In this document: positions 39,666 to 47,654 of the stretch, piece after piece
Layout of the letters: the number at the start of each line of letters is the position of its first letter
Numbering within the stretch: the first letter of the stretch is position 1
From: Oscillospiraceae bacterium
GTDB taxonomy: Bacteria > Bacillota > Clostridia > Oscillospirales > Oscillospiraceae
NCBI GenBank assembly: GCA_017622995.1
Contig: JAGAQA010000031.1
Span: 42,055-106,054 of the forward strand
Direction of reading: 5' to 3'
Length of the DNA: 64,000 nt
Position numbers and translations under genes: made by a program
Notes under the pieces: model-generated
The model's input: only the letters and a program-made list of their open reading frames with translations
What the model was told of the DNA's origin: nothing
Databases searched by the model: none

Positions 39666-40901
39666 ATGGACGACAAGCGATATCCCTTTGACAGCGGCTT
39701 TGATGACGGCGTCTACGGCACCGGCTGTACCGAGCCGCCGAAAAATCACCAGGCCATCATCGCGCTGCTTCTCATCGCCGTGATTTTCCTGGGAGGCATT
39801 TCCACAGCCCTCAGTGTGCTCAATATCCGCCTGTTCCAGCAGCTGAACCGGCCGGAGGAGCAGGCGGTGGCCTTTTCCGCCGCCCGGCAAAACCCGGCGG
39901 AAAGCACAGAGCCTACGGCGCCTCTGGGGCAGGACGCTTCTACCGTAGCGATTCATGCCGCACCGGACCCCCAGGCCAGCCCGGAAGGTCAAGCCCTCAG
40001 CTTACAGGAGATCTATGAAAAGAACATCCCCAGCGTGGTTTCCATTACGGCGCAGTCCGTCGGGGCAACCTCCACCGGCACCGGTGTAGTACTGTCCGTA
40101 AAGGGCTACCTGGTGACCAACTGCCATGTGGTGGAGGGTGCCCAGGATTTGCGTGTCCGGCTCAGCGATGATCGGGAATGCGCCGCGGCACTGGTGGGCA
40201 GCGACCCGGTATCGGATCTGGCAGTGCTGTATATCGATGCGGAGGGCCTGACGGAGGCCCAGTTCGGCGATTCCGACAGTCTCCGGGTGGGCGACAGTGT
40301 GGTGGCCATCGGCGATCCCCTGGGCGTGGAGCTGCGGGGCACCATGACTGACGGCATTGTGTCCGCCATCAACCGGGGCGTAACCGTCAATGGCAGAACC
40401 ATGAATCTGATCCAGACCAACGCGGCTCTGAATTCCGGGAATTCCGGCGGACCTCTTATCAACAGCTTTGGCCAGGTGGTGGGCATCAACACCATGAAAA
40501 TCGGCACCTTTACGGACAAATCCGGCGTGGAGGGGCTGGGCTTTGCCATCCCCAGCGCCACCGTCAAGGAGATCGTCAATCAGATCATCTGCCAGGGCTA
40601 TGTGTCCGGCCGCCCCTGGCTGGGTCTGACCGGAGAAGGCTTTTCCCCCTTCTATCAGCGGTTCTACCAGGTGCCCACAGGACTGTATATCACCCAGGTG
40701 GACCCGGGCAGCCCCGCGGATGCCGTGGGCCTGGTGCCGGGAGATATTCTCGTGGCCATGGACGGCACCGGTATTGCCAGCATGGAGGATCTGAACACCG
40801 CCCTCTATGCCCACCAGGTTGGAGACCGGGTGAACCTGACCGTTTTCCGCAACGGCCTTCAGGCCGATGTGGAGGTAGCGCTGACAGAAAACAAAGGATA
40901 A
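39666..40901 (+). CDS. HtrA/DegP-family serine protease
   Basis: A 411-residue membrane-anchored protease: short cytosolic N-terminus, one membrane helix (~28-52), a trypsin-like domain with catalytic His (VTNCHVVEG), Asp (DPVSDLAVLYI) and Ser (NSGNSGGPLIN), then one PDZ domain (GLYITQVDPGSPADAVGLVPGD). Such proteins degrade or refold damaged exported proteins outside the membrane. Cotranscribed with the kinase, as in several Gram-positive envelope-stress systems (compare CssRS or CiaRH with htrA). Confidence 0.93.
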   Translation: MDDKRYPFDSGFDDGVYGTGCTEPPKNHQAIIALLLIAVIFLGGISTALSVLNIRLFQQLNRPEEQAVAFSAARQNPAESTEPTAPLGQDASTVAIHAAPDPQASPEGQALSLQEIYEKNIPSVVSITAQSVGATSTGTGVVLSVKGYLVTNCHVVEGAQDLRVRLSDDRECAAALVGSDPVSDLAVLYIDAEGLTEAQFGDSDSLRVGDSVVAIGDPLGVELRGTMTDGIVSAINRGVTVNGRTMNLIQTNAALNSGNSGGPLINSFGQVVGINTMKIGTFTDKSGVEGLGFAIPSATVKEIVNQIICQGYVSGRPWLGLTGEGFSPFYQRFYQVPTGLYITQVDPGSPADAVGLVPGDILVAMDGTGIASMEDLNTALYAHQVGDRVNLTVFRNGLQADVEVALTENKG

Positions 40902-40926
40902 ATTCATTTGAAATCGAGGCAGAAAC

Positions 40927-41661
40927 ATGGAATCCGTATTTACGCAAACCTATGAAATCAAAGACAATATGGTGGATTGCCTGGGCTTTCTGAGGCCCTC
41001 CCAGATCCTCTTTATCGCCCAGGACATGGGCGGACGCCACTGCAGAGAGCTGGCGCTGAGCTATGACGAGATGGCGGCCCGGGGCCTTTTCTGGGCGGTC
41101 AGCCGGCACAGGGTGCAGATCACCCGGCTGCCCCGGTCCGGAGAAATCCTGCGGGTGGAAACCTGGCCCATGCCGGCCACGGCTGCTGCCTTCCCCAGAA
41201 GCGTGGTGGCCTACGACGAAGGGGGGAAGGAATGCTTCCGCTCCATTACCCTGTGGGTGATCATGACCCTGGATACCCGGAAGATGATTGCCCCCGGCAA
41301 GAGCGGAATCATGGTGCCCGGTACGGTTCGGGGACTGGAGCTGGCAAATCCCAAGGGTCTGGTTCCCCGGGACATGGTGAACTCCTGCCCCAGAAAGGTG
41401 TGCTTTACAGACATCGACCGGAACGGACACATGAACAACACCCGGTATCTGGACTGGGTAGACGATCTGTTCCCCAGTGACTTCCACCGGGAGCATCAGC
41501 TGAAGGAGCTGCTGGTCTGCTACCTGGCGGAAAGCAGAGAGGGGCAGACTCTGGATCTGCATTATGATCTGGGTGATGCCGACTGCGTTCAGGTGGATGC
41601 CTACCGCCAGGATGGGGAAGAAAACCACCGGGTCTTCTCCGCGCGGATGCTCTATGCATAA
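40927..41661 (+). CDS. Acyl-ACP thioesterase
   Basis: A 244-residue tandem hot-dog protein of the FatA/FatB-like family, hydrolysing acyl-acyl carrier protein to free fatty acid. The C-terminal hot-dog has the active-site region TDIDRNGHMNNTRYLDW with the essential Asp, Asn and His; the N-terminal one has HCRELALSYDEM. It is the last gene of the kinase-HtrA operon, 25 bases after htrA, possibly tying fatty-acid release to membrane stress. Confidence 0.9.
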   Translation: MESVFTQTYEIKDNMVDCLGFLRPSQILFIAQDMGGRHCRELALSYDEMAARGLFWAVSRHRVQITRLPRSGEILRVETWPMPATAAAFPRSVVAYDEGGKECFRSITLWVIMTLDTRKMIAPGKSGIMVPGTVRGLELANPKGLVPRDMVNSCPRKVCFTDIDRNGHMNNTRYLDWVDDLFPSDFHREHQLKELLVCYLAESREGQTLDLHYDLGDADCVQVDAYRQDGEENHRVFSARMLYA

Positions 41662-41686
41662 AACCGTGTTCTGTCAACACAAGCTT

Positions 41687-41719
41687 TTCCACAGCCCAAA
41701 TGCGGGCTGTGGAATTTTT
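41687..41719 (+). terminator. Terminator of the kinase-HtrA-thioesterase operon
   Basis: A perfect 11-bp stem TTCCACAGCCC/GGGCTGTGGAA with a 6-base loop and TTTTT tail. Confidence 0.92.
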
Positions 41720-41773
41720 GATCCCCAAACCGGGTTTTCTCCCGGGGTTTCCCCGATTTTCCTGGGGATACGC

Positions 41774-41816
41774 TGTGGAGAAACCTGTGGACAATGTGGA
41801 TAAACTCTGTGTATAA
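41774..41816 (-). other. Cluster of four DnaA-box-like 9-mers
   Basis: Four same-direction 9-mers in 43 bases: TGTGGAGAA (41774), TGTGGACAA (41786), TGTGGATAA (41795) and TGTGTATAA (41808). The last two are exact complements of the DnaA boxes TTATCCACA and TTATACACA; the first two differ by one base. The cluster lies in the 517-base gap before rpsO, whose remaining upstream part (41820-42020) holds only a GC-rich CGGCCTCCGG-type hairpin. No dnaA, dnaN or replication gene is in the window. Confidence 0.6.
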
Positions 41817-42022
41817 ACGTTTCAAATGGCCGGAATCCCGTGATTATGTAAAGTTCTTTTATGGTACAAACGCAAATCGGAATGCAAAACGGGAGCGCGC
41901 TGTGGGCGTAAGGCCCTGTAAGCCGGTGAGGCGGATTGCCGGGCGGCCTCCGGCTTTTTCCTGCCGCGTCTCTTTCCCGTGATTTTTGCAGGATCTTTCT
42001 ACGAAAAAAGTGAAAGAAATGC

Positions 42023-42051
42023 TTTACTTCCGGGAAAACTTATGGTACAAT
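42023..42051 (+). promoter_or_regulatory. rpsO promoter
   Basis: TTTACT, 17 bases, TACAAT. The ~120-base leader that follows (CTCGGCTCAGTTGCGGGAG... CCCATACTTAGCCC) is long for a single ribosomal protein gene and likely holds an S15 autoregulatory fold. Confidence 0.7.
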
Positions 42052-42178
42052 ACCGGAGCTGGTTATGGCCAGCTGATATTTTGTGCCCTCGGCTCAGTTG
42101 CGGGAGAAAACCCATCGGGTATTTCACCGGACCCCATACTTAGCCCTTGGGAAATTTTTTGAAAAGGTGGAAAACACA

Positions 42179-42445
42179 ATGATCCAGAAGGAAAAGAAGA
42201 CCCAGGTTATCCTGGACAACGCAACCCACGAAGGCGACACCGGCTCTCCCGAGGTTCAGATCGCCATTCTGACCGCCCGTATCAACGAGCTGACCGATCA
42301 CCTGCGTGTGCACAAGCACGACAACCACTCCCGCCGCGGTCTGCTGATGATGGTTGGTAAGCGCCGCAAGATGCTGGACTATCTGGCAAACAAGGACATC
42401 AACCGTTACCGTGCTCTGATCGCCAAGCTGGGTATCCGTAAATAA
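42179..42445 (+). CDS. rpsO: 30S ribosomal protein S15
   Basis: An 88-residue small-subunit protein that binds the 16S rRNA central-domain three-way junction early in assembly. Typical segments are [32 protein letters not shown] and [13 protein letters not shown]. Start at 42179 follows AAAGGTGG. pnp follows 165 bases later with its own structured leader, the common rpsO-pnp order. Confidence 0.98.
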   Translation: MIQKEKKTQVILDNATHEGDTGSPEVQIAILTARINELTDHLRVHKHDNHSRRGLLMMVGKRRKMLDYLANKDINRYRALIAKLGIRK

Positions 42446-42453
42446 TCGTTTCC

Positions 42454-42482
42454 GGGGCGACGGCTACCGTCGCCCCCTTTTC
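42454..42482 (+). terminator. rpsO terminator/attenuator
   Basis: A 10-bp stem GGGGCGACGG/CCGTCGCCCC with a short CTA loop and CTTTTC tail, between rpsO and pnp; read-through would feed pnp. Confidence 0.85.
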
Positions 42483-42505
42483 GCATTCACGCGCAACGAA
42501 AACCC

Positions 42506-42579
42506 CCGGGAGACCCTTTAGCGTTTGAAAGTGATGTTTTTTCAGGAAACCATCAGTTTCAAGTGCTAAATCCTCCCGG
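42506..42579 (+). promoter_or_regulatory. Long hairpin in the pnp leader
   Basis: CCGGGAG...TTTAGC.TTTGAAA.TGATG pairs with CATCA.TTTCAA..GCTAAA...CTCCCGG to give an interrupted stem of about 25 bp just before the pnp ribosome site. In E. coli a comparable leader stem is cut by RNase III and then used by PNPase to limit its own synthesis. Confidence 0.65.
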
Positions 42580-42609
42580 AAAAAATAAAAAAATCAGGAG
42601 GAAAAATCT

Positions 42610-44730
42610 ATGATCACCCACAAGCAGTTCCCCAATCATAAGGTGTACGAGATGGAAATCGGCGGCCGCCCCTTTACCGTGGAAACCGGTAAGGTCGCGG
42701 AACTGGCCAATGCCGAGTGCATCTGCCGTTACGGCGACACCGTGGTGCTGACCACCTGCACCGCCAACCCCATTCCCAAGGCCGGTATTGACTACTTCCC
42801 CTTAACCATCGAGTTTGAGGAGCGGATGTATTCCGTAGGCCGGATCCCCGGCTCCTTCAACCGCCGGGAAGGCAAGCCCTCCGAGCGGGGCATCCTCAAC
42901 AGCCGGATCATTGACCGGCCCATGCGTCCCCTGTTCGACGAAGAGCTGCGCAACGACACCGTGGTCACCTGCACCGTCATGGCCAACGACTACGACAATC
43001 CTGTGGAAATCGTGGCTTCCCTGGGCGCTTCCATCGCCATCGCTTCTTCCGATGTGCCCTGGAACGGGCCCGTTGCCACCACCAACGTGTGCCACCTGAA
43101 CGGGGAATACATTGTGAACCCCTCCCAGGACCAGAGAAACGCTTCCGATTGCTTCGTGTGCATCTCCTCCACCTTTGAGAAGGTGGTCATGATCGAGACC
43201 GAGGCCAACGAGGCCCCCGAGTCCGTGGTGCTGGAGTCCATCCGCATCGCCCACGAGACCAATATGGAGATCGTGAAGTTCATCAATGGCATCGTTGCCG
43301 AAATCGGCAAGCCCAAGTTCACCTTCGAGAAGGCCGCCGTCAACCACGAGCTGCTGGACGACCTGATGAACTATGGCTTGGGCCAGATTGAATACGCTCT
43401 GGATACCGATGACAAGAACGTCCGGGAGGAGCGGCTCACCGCTGCCCGTCTGGACTTTGCCGATAAGTTCGCGGACAAGTACGAGGACTTCGAAACCCAC
43501 ATTGAGGTCTGCCTCTACAAGATGCAGAAGAAGGTCGTCAAGAAGTGGCTGCTCCAGGGCAAGCGGGTGGACGGCCGCGGTATGGATGAGATCCGTCCCC
43601 TGGCTGCCGAAGTCGGCGTCCTGCCCAGAGTACACGGCAGCGGCCTGTTCACCCGGGGCCAGACCCAGGTTCTGTCTGTCTGCACCCTGAACACCCTGTC
43701 CGCCGCTCAGAAGCTGGACACCATCTACCAGGAAGACACCAAGCGCTATATCCACCACTACAACTTCCCCGCCTACTCCACCGGCGAAGCCCGTGCCGCC
43801 CGTTCCACCTCCCGTCGTGAAATCGGCCATGGCGCTCTGGCGGAAAAGGCGCTGCTGCCGGTCATTCCCAGCGTGGAAGAGTTCCCCTACGCCATCCGTG
43901 TGGTTTCCGAGGTTCTGAGCTCCAACGGCTCCACCTCTCAGGGCTCCATCTGCGGCTCCACCCTGGCACTGATGGATGCGGGTGTGCCCATCAAGCGGCC
44001 CGTGGCCGGTATTTCCTGCGGCCTGATCTCCGACCAGGAGACCGGGGAGTGGAGAACCTTCACCGACATTCAGGGCGTGGAAGACTTCCACGGCGAAATG
44101 GACTTTAAGGTCGCCGGCACCACCGAGGGCATTACCGCCATTCAGATGGACCTGAAGAACAAGGGCCTGACCATGGAAATCATTGCCGACGCTCTGGAGC
44201 GCTGCCGCAAGGCCCGGCTGGAGATCCTGAACGAGATCATGCTGCCCTGCATCGCCGAGCCCAGACCCGAGGTTTCCGAGTACGCCCCCAAGATGCTGAG
44301 CCTGAAGATTCCCGTGGACAAGATCCGGGAGGTCATAGGTTCCGGCGGCAAGACCATCCAGAAGATCTGCGCCGATACCGGCGCCAAGGTGGACATCGAT
44401 GATGACGGCTCCGTCTTCATCTCCGCCGTGGACGCCGCCGCTGCCTACGCTGCCAAGAAGATGGTTGACGACATCTGCTTCGTTCCCGAGGTGGGCAAGC
44501 TGTACTACGGCAAGGTGGTCCGCATCCTGCCCATCGGCGCCTTTGTGGAGATTGCCCCCGGCCACGACGGCATGGTGCACATCTCCAAGCTGGAGAACCG
44601 CCGGGTAGAGAAGGTGGAGGATGTTCTGAACCTGGGCGACATGACCTGGGTCAAGTTCATGGGCTTTGATGAGAAGGGCCGCGCCAACTTCAGCCGTAAG
44701 GATGCCCTGAAGGAAATGGAAGGCAAATAA
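42610..44730 (+). CDS. pnp: Polyribonucleotide nucleotidyltransferase (PNPase)
   Basis: A 706-residue trimeric 3'-5' exoribonuclease that degrades RNA by phosphorolysis. Two RNase PH domains (FNRREGKPSERGILNSRIIDRP; ARSTSRREIGHGALAEKAL) flank an alpha-helical segment; a KH domain (KIREVIGSGGKTIQKI) and an S1 domain (YYGKVVRILPIGAFVEI...GHDGMVHIS) follow. Length and order are normal. Confidence 0.98.
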   Translation: MITHKQFPNHKVYEMEIGGRPFTVETGKVAELANAECICRYGDTVVLTTCTANPIPKAGIDYFPLTIEFEERMYSVGRIPGSFNRREGKPSERGILNSRIIDRPMRPLFDEELRNDTVVTCTVMANDYDNPVEIVASLGASIAIASSDVPWNGPVATTNVCHLNGEYIVNPSQDQRNASDCFVCISSTFEKVVMIETEANEAPESVVLESIRIAHETNMEIVKFINGIVAEIGKPKFTFEKAAVNHELLDDLMNYGLGQIEYALDTDDKNVREERLTAARLDFADKFADKYEDFETHIEVCLYKMQKKVVKKWLLQGKRVDGRGMDEIRPLAAEVGVLPRVHGSGLFTRGQTQVLSVCTLNTLSAAQKLDTIYQEDTKRYIHHYNFPAYSTGEARAARSTSRREIGHGALAEKALLPVIPSVEEFPYAIRVVSEVLSSNGSTSQGSICGSTLALMDAGVPIKRPVAGISCGLISDQETGEWRTFTDIQGVEDFHGEMDFKVAGTTEGITAIQMDLKNKGLTMEIIADALERCRKARLEILNEIMLPCIAEPRPEVSEYAPKMLSLKIPVDKIREVIGSGGKTIQKICADTGAKVDIDDDGSVFISAVDAAAAYAAKKMVDDICFVPEVGKLYYGKVVRILPIGAFVEIAPGHDGMVHISKLENRRVEKVEDVLNLGDMTWVKFMGFDEKGRANFSRKDALKEMEGK

Positions 44731-44748
44731 GCCTGCCTAAGATCACAG

Positions 44749-44784
44749 ATCCGGACTTTGCGTCAGGCAGAGTCCGGATTTTTC
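44749..44784 (+). terminator. pnp terminator
   Basis: A 9-bp stem ATCCGGACT/AGTCCGGAT with a 13-base loop and TTTTT tail. Confidence 0.85.
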
Positions 44785-44841
44785 AGGGGTCGTTTTTCCC
44801 CGGGAGAAAGGCAAGTGAAGATAAATGGCTGACAAAATCCC

Positions 44842-45858
44842 TCAGCCCATCTCCAACAGCTCTTCAATGGCCTGGGCAAGGACCGGGATGGTCCGCAGGG
44901 CTTCCTGCCGGGTGTTGCCCGCACCGCCGATTTCCACAATCAGGCAGCCGGGAGACAAATCCTGATTAAACCGCTGGGGCCGCAGGCAGGTGGGACGGGT
45001 CAGCCCCGGCGACAGCCGCTCCAAAAGGGCCTGGAGCTTCAGCCCTATGGAAAGGTTTTCTTCCCAGTTGGGATGCACCAGCCCCCGGGCATCGGTGCCC
45101 ACCACCAGCATCAGCTGAGCCGAATTCTCCCCATCTGTCTGGGCCAGGGTCCGCAGCTGGCCGGAGCCGGTGTCCGCCGCGTCCCGGTGCAGGTCCAGAG
45201 CCAGTACAATGGATGGATATGCCCGCAGATACGCCCGGAGGGATTTCCGGCTGCTCCCGTAGGCGCTGTTGTAGGAGGGGTAATCATAGATGGTTTCATC
45301 CCGCAGAACCGGGATCCCCCGGTCAAGAAGCGCTTCTTCCAGTGCCTTCCCCAGAGACAGCATATTGCAGCCTTTCTCCAGAGTGCGGTATGGGGCTGTT
45401 TCCGGATAGGGCTCCTGCCCCTGGGTGTAGCTTTCCGTGGAGTGGGTGCTGTAGATCAGCACTCTGGGCCCCTCTCCTTCCGGGAAGGGCGTGTCCCGGA
45501 GCAGCAGCTCCCCCGGATCCGCCTGCAGGCCGGAGGTATTGTAGAGCTTCAGAGCCTCCCCCTCTTCCTGGGTAAAGGGGGCCGGTCCGGTTTCTTCCGG
45601 CAGAGACGCTTCTTCCTGCACCGGGGCTGTGGTTTCCGGAATCCATGCCGGCGATGACTCCGGTGCGTAGGAAAGCTCCCATACAGAAGAAGACCGGACT
45701 GCCCGTCCGGTCTCTAAATATATCAGGAAGTCCCGTATTCTGGGGGTATTCAGCAGCGCCGCTGTTTTGGGGATCAGCCCCTCGGAAAACAGCCGGACAA
45801 TCAGGGCACACAGCACAATGGCAGCCCCCAGCCGCAGGCTTTTTTCATACTGCCGCAC
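44842..45858 (-). CDS. spoIIP: Stage II sporulation protein P
   Basis: A 338-residue membrane-anchored peptidoglycan amidase/endopeptidase used with SpoIID and SpoIIM during engulfment of the forespore. One N-terminal membrane helix (~10-30), an acidic spacer, then the amidase-type domain with VLIYSTHSTESY (metal-binding His and Glu), LALDLHRDAA and CLIVEIGG near the end. Its presence indicates a spore-forming lineage. It is followed by no minus-strand partner and preceded by tadA 19 bases upstream. Confidence 0.92.
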   Translation of the reverse strand: MRQYEKSLRLGAAIVLCALIVRLFSEGLIPKTAALLNTPRIRDFLIYLETGRAVRSSSVWELSYAPESSPAWIPETTAPVQEEASLPEETGPAPFTQEEGEALKLYNTSGLQADPGELLLRDTPFPEGEGPRVLIYSTHSTESYTQGQEPYPETAPYRTLEKGCNMLSLGKALEEALLDRGIPVLRDETIYDYPSYNSAYGSSRKSLRAYLRAYPSIVLALDLHRDAADTGSGQLRTLAQTDGENSAQLMLVVGTDARGLVHPNWEENLSIGLKLQALLERLSPGLTRPTCLRPQRFNQDLSPGCLIVEIGGAGNTRQEALRTIPVLAQAIEELLEMG

Positions 45859-45877
45859 ACGCCTTCCCCCCAGCCAA

Positions 45878-46393
45878 TCACTCCCGCCGCGGCCGCCACT
45901 TGGGGCGGGTACGCAGTGTCACACGCAAATCCTGAAAAAACTGCCGCAGAAGCCGGGCCGACTCCTCCTCCATAAGCCCGCCTTCCAATTGGGGATGGTG
46001 GTGAAAGTCCATGGAAAACAGATCGCACACCGAGCCGCAGGCCCCGTACTTACTGTCTCTGGCCCCGTAGACCACTCTGGGAATCCTGGCCTGGAGAATG
46101 GCCCCGGCACACATGGGGCAGGGCTCCAGGGTCACATAGAGGGTACACTCCCACAGCCGCCAGCCCCCCAGGTTCCTGCAGGCCTGGTTGATGGCCTCCA
46201 CCTCCGCGTGGAAAAGGGCGTTTTTCCCGGTTTCCCGGCGATTATAGCCCCGGCCTACGATTGCTCCCCGGCACACCACCACACAGCCCACCGGCACTTC
46301 TCCCATGTCAAAGGCCTTTTGGGCCAGGGCCAACGCCTCCTGCATATACAATCTATCTTCCACGGTCAGGTCCATCCCTTTTTCTTTTATCAT
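45878..46393 (-). CDS. tadA: tRNA-specific adenosine deaminase
   Basis: A 171-residue zinc deaminase changing the wobble adenosine of tRNA-Arg(ACG) to inosine. The zinc and catalytic motif HAEVEAI and the PCPMCAGAI pair are both present, with the C-terminal helix LLRQFFQDLR. The start could be 46393 or the internal ATG at 46375; the family N-terminus favours either. Cotranscribed with spoIIP. Confidence 0.94.
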   Translation of the reverse strand: MIKEKGMDLTVEDRLYMQEALALAQKAFDMGEVPVGCVVVCRGAIVGRGYNRRETGKNALFHAEVEAINQACRNLGGWRLWECTLYVTLEPCPMCAGAILQARIPRVVYGARDSKYGACGSVCDLFSMDFHHHPQLEGGLMEEESARLLRQFFQDLRVTLRTRPKWRPRRE

Positions 46394-46499
46394 ATCACAT
46401 TCGTCAAGGAACAGAATACCACAGACCAGCGGAAAAATCTGCCGGAAGCCGTCCCCTTTACACCGGGGAGAAAATTTGGTATGCTATAGGCAAAAGGGA

Positions 46500-46708
46500 G
46501 CTTTTGTGAATTGACAATTGACAATGAACAATTGACAATTATGGTATCCCTTCGGGATGATTGAAATAAATTGGTTAGGAAGGCTGGAAAATACCCAGAA
46601 ACCTTTCAGTTTCACAATCATATTATATTCATCCCCGGAGGGGATTCCTTCATTGTCAACTGTCAACTGTCAACTGTCAATTGTCAATTGTCAATTGTCA
46701 ACTGACCA
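46500..46708. repeat. Short dispersed repeat, copy A (MITE-like)
   Basis: A non-coding element between divergent tadA and the component I-like gene. It begins GCTTTTGTGAATTGACAATT, has a core with GGTATCCCTTCGGGATGATT, AAATACCCAGAAAC and TCAGTTTCAC, and ends in inverted TGTCAA-type repeats. The complement of 49446-49608 matches it along its length at roughly four bases in five. End sequences TTGACAATTGACA and TGTCAATTGTCAA are inverted copies, so the element can fold on itself. Confidence 0.75.
46654..46702 (+). repeat. Seven tandem TGTCAAY heptamers
   Basis: Seven head-to-tail 7-mers: TGTCAAC three times, TGTCAAT three times, TGTCAAC once. They form the right end of repeat copy A; copy B has only one or two units at that end, so the number changes between copies. 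Confidence 0.9.
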
Positions 46709-46746
46709 TACTCCTTCTTATCCTCTTCCAAAAGGAATCACTTTCT

Positions 46747-47256
46747 ATGAAAACACGAAAAATGGTCCTGCTGGCGCTGCTTTCCGCCATTGCGCTGACC
46801 ATCTTTATGATCGAAGCCCAGATCCCCATGCCCATTCCCATTCCGGGAATCAAGCTGGGCCTTGCCAATATCGTGACCGTTTTTACGGTGTTTCTGCTGG
46901 GTCCCATGTCCGGCATCGCCGTACTGCTGACCCGGATTTTTCTGGGCGCCGTCTTTGCCGGGAACTTCAGCACCATTCTCTACTCTCTGGCCGGCGGCGG
47001 ACTGGCGATTCTCACCACCATATTGCTGCGAAAGGTGCTGAAACACAACCAGCTCTGGATCGCCGGCTGCATGGGAGCCATTGCCCACAGCATCGGGCAG
47101 ATGATTGTGGCCATCTGGGTCTCCGGAACGCCGGGGCTCATTGTCTACCTGCCTGTTATGATCGCCACCGGCATTGTAACCGGTCTATTCACCGGGCTCT
47201 GCGCCCAGTTTTTGCTGAATCGAGGGAACCGCTTTTGGAAAACTATTTTCAGATGA
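46747..47256 (+). CDS. Gx transporter / heptaprenyl diphosphate synthase component I-like membrane protein
   Basis: A 169-residue protein with about five membrane helices. The segment MIEAQIPMPIPIPGIKLGLANIVTVF and LTRIFLGAVFAGNFSTILYSLAGG are typical of the family annotated as heptaprenyl diphosphate synthase component I (Pfam Hpre_diP_synt_I), which looks like an ECF-type transporter S component. Substrate unknown. The start at 46747 lies just outside the repeat element and has AAAAGGAA upstream. It overlaps the next gene. Confidence 0.85.
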   Translation: MKTRKMVLLALLSAIALTIFMIEAQIPMPIPIPGIKLGLANIVTVFTVFLLGPMSGIAVLLTRIFLGAVFAGNFSTILYSLAGGGLAILTTILLRKVLKHNQLWIAGCMGAIAHSIGQMIVAIWVSGTPGLIVYLPVMIATGIVTGLFTGLCAQFLLNRGNRFWKTIFR

Positions 47257-47654
47257 ATCTGCCCAAGAATAAAATCGATGCCATTTCCAACCTGGGCCTT
47301 GCCCACATCGGAGACGGGGTCTTTGAGCTGCTGTGCCGCAGCTACCTGTGCGCCCAGGGCCACACCAATGTGCTGGAGCTCCACAAACGCACCGTTGCCA
47401 TGGTCAAGGCGCCGGCCCAGGCCGCTTTTGCGGAACGGCTTCTGCCCAGCCTCACCCCGGAGGAAACGGACTACTACCGCCGGGGCAAGAATGCCCACGT
47501 TCACGCGGTCCCCAAGGGGGCAACCCCCGCCCAGTATGCCAAGGCCACCGGCCTGGAAGCACTCTTCGGGCGGCTGTACCTGGAAGGAAAGCTGGAAAGA
47601 ATCAACGAGCTCTTTGCTTTGGGACTGACGAAGGAGGAAGAAAATGGCCTTTGA
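47235..47654 (+). CDS. mrnC: Mini-ribonuclease III
   Basis: A 139-residue RNase III catalytic domain without a double-stranded-RNA-binding domain, which trims the ends of precursor 23S rRNA. The signature region is LAHIGDGVFELLCRSYL, with the catalytic Asp and a later Glu in EALFGRLYLEGKLERINELF. The start is placed at TTG (47235), eight bases after GAGGG, giving the MENYF N-terminus usual in Clostridia; ATG at 47253 is the alternative. Overlaps rqcH by 11 bases. Confidence 0.88.
   Translation: MENYFQMNLPKNKIDAISNLGLAHIGDGVFELLCRSYLCAQGHTNVLELHKRTVAMVKAPAQAAFAERLLPSLTPEETDYYRRGKNAHVHAVPKGATPAQYAKATGLEALFGRLYLEGKLERINELFALGLTKEEENGL

Noticed and set aside
41774-41816. Chromosomal replication origin
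   Set aside because: Although DnaA boxes cluster here, there is no dnaA, dnaN, gyrase or rpmH gene and no AT-rich unwinding region next to the boxes; a DnaA-titrating or regulatory cluster is the better reading.
46654-46702. Possible CRISPR array
   Set aside because: The units are only 7 bases long and directly adjacent, with no spacers and no cas genes nearby; it is a short tandem repeat at the end of a dispersed element.
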